Shown: positions 1 to 7,200 of the stretch, one piece after another
Layout of the letters: each line of letters starts with the position of its first letter
Position numbering within the stretch: position 1 is the first letter of the stretch
Source: an uncultured Bacteroidota bacterium
Lineage (GTDB): Bacteria; Bacteroidota; Bacteroidia; Chitinophagales; Chitinophagaceae
Assembly (NCBI GenBank): GCA_903906615.1
Contig: CAIVKT010000744.1
Location: 1-12,582 of the forward strand
Length of the DNA stretch: 12,582 bases
Reading direction: 5' to 3'
Notes under the pieces: model-generated
Seen by the model: the letters and a program-made list of their open reading frames with translations, nothing else
What the model was told of the DNA's origin: nothing
Database searches by the model: none
Program-made: the position numbers and the translations under genes

Positions 1-25
1 GCGCAGTTAATTTCCAAAACTTCAT
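1..25 (-). CDS. Possible 5' end of a leftward gene (cut by window edge)
   Basis: An ATG at 25-23 on the minus strand opens a frame of eight codons reading M-K-F-W-K-L-T-A before the window ends. The Met-Lys start followed by hydrophobic residues would suit the beginning of a signal peptide, and the upstream DNA (26-120) is AT-rich and non-coding like a promoter region. A loose -7-like string (CAAA then TA with a 4-base gap on the plus strand, 51-60) lies about 25 bases upstream. Eight codons are far too few to name a product, and the match may be chance. Confidence 0.3.
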
Positions 26-59
26 TCGTAGATATTTGTGTATAAAAATACAAAAAAAT

Positions 60-125
60 AATTGATCAGTACCTAAATCATCCTATTTTTTCATTCCCGA
101 TGTTTTAAACAGGAAATTGATCAGT
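60..125. repeat. 11-bp direct repeat flanking the end of thiL
   Basis: The string AATTGATCAGT occurs exactly at 60-70 and again at 115-125, 55 bases apart. It contains the palindrome TGATCA. The second copy overlaps the thiL stop codon (121-123). The DNA between the copies is AT-rich and shows no gene and no strong hairpin. The repeat is visible in the sequence; whether it does anything (operator, mRNA 3'-end element) is unknown. Confidence 0.4.
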
Positions 126-1155
126 CAAAAGCGTTCCATCCCTGGGCTGTGAGCTTGTGTTTAGCGCCTCCCTTGGTTATTATATGTACACCTTCTTCTT
201 TCTTAGTAATATACCCTATAATACTTATATCATTATTGCGGGCCATTTTTTCATACTCTTCCTGCTTTATGGTAAAGAGCAATTCATAATCCTCGCCACC
301 ACTTAATGCACATGCCGCCGAGCCGAGGTTGAATTCCATTGCCATAGCACGGGCGTCATCGTGTATCGGTATCTTATCTTCGTACAGCACACAGCCTACT
401 TCGCTCTTACTGCATATATGCAGCAACTCAGAACTGAGGCCATCGCTCACATCTATCATTGCCGTGGGTACCAGGTTGTTATCGCGCAGCCATTCTACAA
501 TATCCGCCCTTGGCTCGGGCTTCAGTATGCGTTGCGCGAGGTATTTCTGCTGCTGCAGGTCGGGCTGCACGCCGGGATGCTCTAAAAATATCTTCTTCTC
601 CCTTTCCAGCAGTTGCAGGCCCAGGTAAGCTGCCCCCAAGTCGCCCGATACACAGATAAGGTCGCCCTCGCCTGCCCCTGCCCTTGTTACATATTTATCA
701 GGGGCCACTTCTCCTATTGCCGTCACGCTGATAATGAATCCACGCTGCGAAGTAGTGGTATCGCCTCCTATGAGGTCTACGTTGTACCGCTCACATGCTG
801 CATACACCCCTTCGTAAAACTCATCCATAGCCTCCACCGAGAATTTATTGGAGATGCCCACCGACATAGTGATGTGTGTCGGCGTGGCCATCATAGCATA
901 TATATCAGAGAGGTTCACTACCACGGCTTTGTAGCCCAGGTGGCGCAGGGGGGTGTACATCAGGTCGAAGTGCACGCCTTCCAGCAGCAGGTCGGTGGAT
1001 ACCACGCATTGCCTGCCAAACTGGTCTATTACAGCCGCATCATCACCCACGCTCAACAGAGTGCCTGCCTGCACGGTTTCATTATTTTTAGTGAGGTGTT
1101 CTATTAATCCGAATTCTCCCAGCGAGGCGATCTCTGTTCTGCCCATTTCTTCCAT
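121..1155 (-). CDS. thiL: Thiamine-monophosphate kinase ThiL
   Basis: This cytoplasmic enzyme phosphorylates thiamine monophosphate with ATP to give thiamine diphosphate, the last step of cofactor synthesis. The 344-residue length fits the family. Visible ThiL/PurM-like motifs in order are: GDDAAV at about 37-42, which binds metal and nucleotide; the STDLLLEGVHF segment at 53-63; NLSDIYAM at 81-88; GGDTT at 130-134; MIDVSDGL at 233-240; and SGGEDYELLFT at 285-295. The start at 1155 is preceded by AAAGGAAG (1159-1166), an unusually good Shine-Dalgarno for this lineage, and by a -7 box at 1177-1184. A second ATG three codons in (1146) is a possible alternative. The gene lies 65 bases downstream of the giant repeat-protein gene on the same strand but seems to have its own promoter. 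No other thiamine genes are in the window. Identity is secure from the motifs. Confidence 0.96.
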   Translation of the reverse strand: MEEMGRTEIASLGEFGLIEHLTKNNETVQAGTLLSVGDDAAVIDQFGRQCVVSTDLLLEGVHFDLMYTPLRHLGYKAVVVNLSDIYAMMATPTHITMSVGISNKFSVEAMDEFYEGVYAACERYNVDLIGGDTTTSQRGFIISVTAIGEVAPDKYVTRAGAGEGDLICVSGDLGAAYLGLQLLEREKKIFLEHPGVQPDLQQQKYLAQRILKPEPRADIVEWLRDNNLVPTAMIDVSDGLSSELLHICSKSEVGCVLYEDKIPIHDDARAMAMEFNLGSAACALSGGEDYELLFTIKQEEYEKMARNNDISIIGYITKKEEGVHIITKGGAKHKLTAQGWNAFD

Positions 1156-1176
1156 GTACTTCCTTTATTTAAGCAG

Positions 1177-1184
1177 CAAAGGTA
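1177..1184 (-). promoter_or_regulatory. Bacteroidota-type -7 box of thiL
   Basis: The minus strand reads TACCTTTG, an exact match to the TAnnTTTG -7 consensus used by the Bacteroidota housekeeping sigma factor. It ends 21 bases before the thiL ATG, which predicts a short leader of roughly 15 bases. No TTG is seen at the expected -33 position about 20 bases further upstream, so the call rests on the -7 match and its position. Confidence 0.5.
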
Positions 1185-1220
1185 TGTTTTTAGGATAAAG
1201 TTACCCTTTGCCGTTCCTCA

Positions 1221-4200
1221 TTAATTACCTGATAGCTTGGTGATACGTTTCGTCAGCAGTTTATGCCCTGATGCATCAAACAGGGTAAGTGAATAGATGC
1301 CGTTGGGCAGCAGGCTGATATCCATTTCTGTTGCATTGCTCATCACCATCACCTCTTTGCCGTCTGCCACACTTAGTTTAGCCGTAATTGGCTGGCACCA
1401 CCTGATGTACAGTATGGATGATACGGGGTTAGGGAATACCTGAATATCCGAAGTACCGCAATCTGTAGCATATATGGCAGGATAAGTAACCGAACATCCC
1501 GAAGCATTGGTAACAGTAACAGCATAATTACCTGCTATTGCAAACACATAGGTATTGTTGGTAGCGCCCGGTATGGCCAATCCCGCGAGCGACCACTGAT
1601 AACCGGCATATCCTCCCGGAACGGTCAGCGTACTGCCGTTCATTGTTATTGTATTCGCTTTAGGCAAAGTATCTACGGCTACATATTGTGTGGCTGCCAC
1701 AGTGCCGCAATTATTGCTCACACTATATTTCACCGTATCTGTGCCTGCTGCCAGGCCCGCTACTACCCCATTGCCGGCAACAGAGAGCGTGGCATTGCTA
1801 ACGCTCCAGCTGCCGCCGGCTACAGTATCGGCAAGAGAAACGGTGTCGCCCACACAGATCGTATTCGCGCCCACTATGCTGCCCGCATCAGGCAATGAAT
1901 TAACGGTGATGGGTAGCGCAGCCGAATCGCTGCCGCAATTGTTGTACAACGCATAGATCACCGTATCCCTGCCCGGGCTGATGCCTGTTACAATGCCGGA
2001 CATGCTGCCCACAGTTGCAATTGCATTGGTACTGTGCCATAACCCGCCCGGCTCGCTATTCGTGAGCATGATGGTGTCTCCCACGCACACCTTCGTTGCA
2101 CCGGAAAGAGTGACCGGAACAGGAGGTGCATTTACCACCACCGTATGCGCCGCAGCAATAGTGCCGCAAACATTGGCCACAGAATAATAGACCGTATCGG
2201 TACCCGCATTTACGCCCAGCACCACGCCGCCGGCTACAATAGCCGCGACATTGGTTACGCTCCACGCACCACCCGATGTGGTATCTGATAGAATGACCGT
2301 ATCGCCAACGCACATGACACTGCGCCCTGTGATATTGCCAGCAATAGCCAGTGGGTTGATCACCAATTGGCGTGTGGCCACAGATGTGCAGCCACGAACT
2401 GTTACTACATACGATATGGTGTCTGTGCCTTGCATCAATGCTGCTACCACGCCCGATGGAGATATCGTACAGGTAGTATTGCTGCTACCCCATATACCGC
2501 CTATGGCAGTATCTGAGAGGGTTATATTACTGCCAGCGCATGCACTGTCGGCACCCGTAATATTGCCTGCGGATGGTATGGCATTTACGGTCACCACTCT
2601 TTTCGCCGCCTGCGCGCCACATGTATTAGACACCGAATAGCGCACCGTATCTATACCCACAGACAAACCAGTAACAATGCCTGTAGCAGTGCCAGCTGAT
2701 ATAATACCTGTATGCGCGGTACTCCAAACGCCGCCGCTACCGGCTGTAGTATCCGCCAGCGTTGTTGTAGCGCCAATACATATTTGCGCTGCACCGGTGA
2801 TAATACCCGCAAACAGCGGGGTATCAATCCTTACTAAAGTATCCACTATGCAGCCCGTGGGCAATGTATAAGTGATGTATGCAGCGCCTGCTGTAATACC
2901 TGTTACTATGCCCGTAGATGATCCTATTGACAACACACTGCTGCTTGCACTCCACACGCCACCGACAGACGTATCGGCGAAAGTTACCGGCGAACCGAGG
3001 CAGTACCTGTTCCTGCCCCTTATATCCCCTGGCAATGGGTTCACGGTCAGCAGATCGGTGAGTTGACAGCCCGCCGCATCGGTATATATTATCGTGGCTA
3101 CACCGGGGCCATAGGTGGTTACGAAACCTGCCCCGCCGCCGAGATTGGTAATGGTAGCGAGCGTGCTGGTATATGTACCGGTAACATCGGCATTATAGAT
3201 CGTTGCTGTATCGCCCCAGGCGCATAAAGCAGACGGGCCTGTAAATGGAGGGATCACGATAATATGGACGGTATCACTGACGCTACAGCCGGTAGAAAGT
3301 GTATAATTTATAATGGTGCTGCCACCCGCCTGTGCAGATACCACACCCGAGCTGTTTACTTTTGCTATAGTTGTATCCTGGCTGCTCCAGGCACCACCAG
3401 AGGTGGAAGAATTTAAAAGCGCGGTGGTACCGATACAAATATTATGCGGGCCGGTAATACCCGCAGGCGATGGATATATCACGATAATAGCAGATGCTGT
3501 GCAACCACCGCCAAGCGAATAAGTGATCGTTGTGCGGCCAGCGCCTGTGCCGGTAATGATGCCGGTAGCAGACCCTGCTGTGGCAAAAGCAACATTGGCG
3601 CTGCTCCAGGTGCCACTTCCTATGCTTGTCAATGTGATCGAAGACCCGACACATACCGAATTAGGACCAGTAATAGGCCCGGAGAAGGTATTGACAGAAA
3701 CCGTCTTTAAAGCAATGCAGCCACCATCATTATAGCTGATAATAGCTGTACCTATGGCCACACCAGACACTATGCCGGACAAAGACCCTACTGTTGCCAC
3801 CGGCAGATCACTGCTGCTCCACAGGCCACCGGCTATACTATCCGTATACAGCACAGAAGACCCGATACAAACAAAGTCGCTGCCACTGATCGTTGCCGGA
3901 GGCGGATTGATGAGCAATGAAGTACTGAGGACGCAGCCGCCGGGCATTGTATAATTGATCGTAGCCACGCCCGGCGATACGCCGGCAACCACGCCACCTG
4001 CTGTTATAGTGGCTATGCCTGTTGTAGCACTCGTCCAGGTACCGCCTGTCAGTGAATCTGTAAGGGTGGCAGTAGTATGTACACAAACGCTTGCCGGTGC
4101 GTTAATGGGCGGCGGCAAAGGATTTACAGTTACGACCCTTATAGCAGGGCATCCTGCTACGGTATAAGATATAGGCGCAGTACCGGCCGAAGCGCCACTC

Positions 4201-7200
4201 ACCTCACCTGTTGCAGAAACAGTAGCAATACCAGTTGCACCGCTACTCCATGCGCCGCCCGTAGCTGTTTCGATCAATGTAGTAGTACCGTCCACGCATA
4301 AAGAGGCAGTACCTGTTAAAGACGGGGGCGAATGATTGACCGTTATGGTGAGCAATACAGTGCAGCCGCTTCCCAATGAATAAGTGATCACAGATGTGCC
4401 GGGCGACAAGGGCGACAATACGCCATTAAGCGACCCAATGGTTGCTATTGCAGTATTGCTGCTGGTCCATATACCACCCCGCACGCTATCTGTAAGTGTA
4501 TCAGCAACACCGATACATGCGCTGGCATTACCCGTAATACCCGGCGGCAAAGAGTTAACAATAACAGTCTCTGTAACACTGCCCGAGCACCCACGGCTAT
4601 CTGCTACCGTTAGCGTTACGGGGTAAGTACCCGACACCGAATAACTATGTGTGGGCGAGCGCAGTGTACTGGTAACACCGGGTGCGAATGACCACATCCA
4701 GCCACTGATGGCGGATAAGGTACTGGATGAAGAGTCATGGAAGGTGATCACATTGCCGAGGCATACCGGGTTGGGGGTAATGCCAAAACCGGTAGCCAAA
4801 GCGCCTACCTTTATGGTATCTGCGCCAACGCTGAAATTGGTACAGCCGAAGCTATCTGTAAGTATCAGCTTGGGTACATAAGCGCCATTGGTGGTATAGA
4901 TATGCGATATGGTATCAATGAGCGAAGGCGTAGAGGTAACGCCATCGCTAAAATCCCAGGTGAGGCTGGATACACTGCTTACCGATGCAGCGAAATGCAC
5001 ACTCATGGGCGCACAACCCGTTACCGGGCTATAAGTGAATGCACCTGAATAGCCAAAGAGGTTGACATGCCCTATAGCCGTATCGGTACAGGAATATGTA
5101 TTGGTAGACAGCAGCTTCACTGTATAATATCCCGGCCTGATGTACACATCACTCGGCGAGGTGGTGAGCGAAGAAGTGCCATCGCCAAATATCCAGTAGT
5201 AGGAGGTAGCGCCGGTAGCTGTGTTATTGAATACCACATTGAACGGCGAGCATACCGCAAAAGAATCATTCATGTAGAAAGATGACACCGGACTTGGGTG
5301 CACCGTTATATAATTGCTGCGGGTCATGGTATCCGTGCAGCCGAAGGTATCTATGACCACCAGCTTTACCGTATAAGTACCCGATGCCGTGTACACATGA
5401 TTGGGCGAAGCAACGGCGCTGCTGTCCCCATCCCCGAATATCCATACCGATCCGGCAATGCCCGCAGAGGTATTTGTAAAATGCACGCTTTTCCGCGCAC
5501 AAATTGCTGTACTTGTAGCATTAAAAGAAGCGGTAGGCTTATGCACTACAATGTGTGCCCTGCTCAGCAAAGTATCGGAGCAGCCTATATTATCTGTCAC
5601 TATCTCTTCCATACTGTAAGTGCCACTGGCGGTATAAGTATGTAGGACAGAAGGAGTCCCGATAAACGCGGAGGTCCCATCGCCATAAAACCAGCGAAAC
5701 TGTGTAAGCGTAACACCTGAAACGTCCCTGCTCCGATCGGTAAAAGTGACCGCCAGCGGCGCACAACCTATAGGAGGGGTATAAGCAAAGCTATCTACAG
5801 GTTTGGCAACAACTATATTTGCAGAGAAAGTATCCAGGCAACCGTGATTATCAGTGGTCACCAAAGAAACAACATTAGCGCCGCTGGTAGTAAAGTTATA
5901 GGCCATCGTATCTACACCAAAGGTTGTCACTAAAGAATCACTGAACACAGCATTGTTGTACCATTTATACTTGGCCACCCAGGTAGTATCTATGCCCACT
6001 GTATCTGCAACAAAAACGGAAACGGTATCATATAAGCCTTTGCATATAGGAGAATAAGCTGGTGTAAGGGCTACAGACAGGCCGCCAAGTTTTATAATAG
6101 AATGAGTAGTATCCCTGCATCCGGTACCTGCATTATAGGTGGTTAAAGTAGCCACATAATTGCCCCTGGAAGGGTATATATGCGCAATGCCGGAGGCTGT
6201 GGAAGTAGTGCCATCGCCAAACTGCCACAGATGGGTATCGTCTGCTATAGAAAGATCATTAAACAATATTTCGCTCCTGTTGGCGCAGGCAAAACTATAA
6301 TTGATCACTGCATTGGGTGCATAGACCGTATCTGCAAGACGATAACGCGGGCCGCCGCAACCATTATATTTCAGTATCAGCTCCGAAGTGTAAATACCGG
6401 GCACGGTATAGACGTGTACCGGGTTGGCCCCTGTATCGGAATTGCCATCGCCAAAATCCCAGGCATAATTATTAAAAACGCCTGATGTCGAAGAAACGAA
6501 ATACGTAGGCTGCCCGGCACAAACATGAGATGGCGTGTTGGTGAACGTGGGCATGGGCGGAGGAGTGCCAACCTTTACCGATGCAGGGACGGACAGGTGT
6601 GCAGCACAGCCGTTGGCAGTAACAATAGAGCAACTCAGCGTGTATACGCCGCCCACCACCGAATAGGTATGTACAGGATGAGCCAATGTAGATGTGGGGG
6701 ACCCATCGCCGAAATCCCACACATAGCTGGCTGTAGGATATGGGAAAGTAAAGGCTATGGGATTAAACCAGGAAATGGGATTATAGCCAAAAACCCACCA
6801 TGGCGGCCCCGCAAAGGGATCGTAAACAAGACTAAGAACAATGGCATTTAACGAGTCCCGCACCGGCGAACAGCCTTCCTCGGCAGGCCATTGCTCAATT
6901 TGCGCATAATTGAGCGTATCTATGGTACCCACAGTATCTTTACAACCGGCGCTGTTTGTTACGATCATGGTTATCGAATCGATCTCACCCGCACTATCAA
7001 TGCGGTATGGATATAAATAACTAAGCGAAGTACCGGTGCCGATAGCGCCATGGTTCAGAGAGGTCCAGGCCACAGTGCAGCCCGAAGGGACTGTTGCATT
7101 AAAGGTAACTACAGAATGCGGACACGCGCCATGCGGACTATAGGATACCGTGGCAGTAGGATGGCTGATCGTTATAGAATGTATCGCAGTATCGTAGCAA

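Noticed and set aside
613..1107. 164-codon plus-strand frame opposite thiL
   Set aside because: thiL on the other strand has all family motifs; the antisense translation is His/Cys-rich and resembles nothing.
1659..4541. Regular spacing of about 215-240 bases that could be mistaken for a CRISPR or satellite array
   Set aside because: The period matches in-frame protein repeats of 71-80 residues, the DNA copies are not near-identical, and no short spacer-repeat pattern exists.
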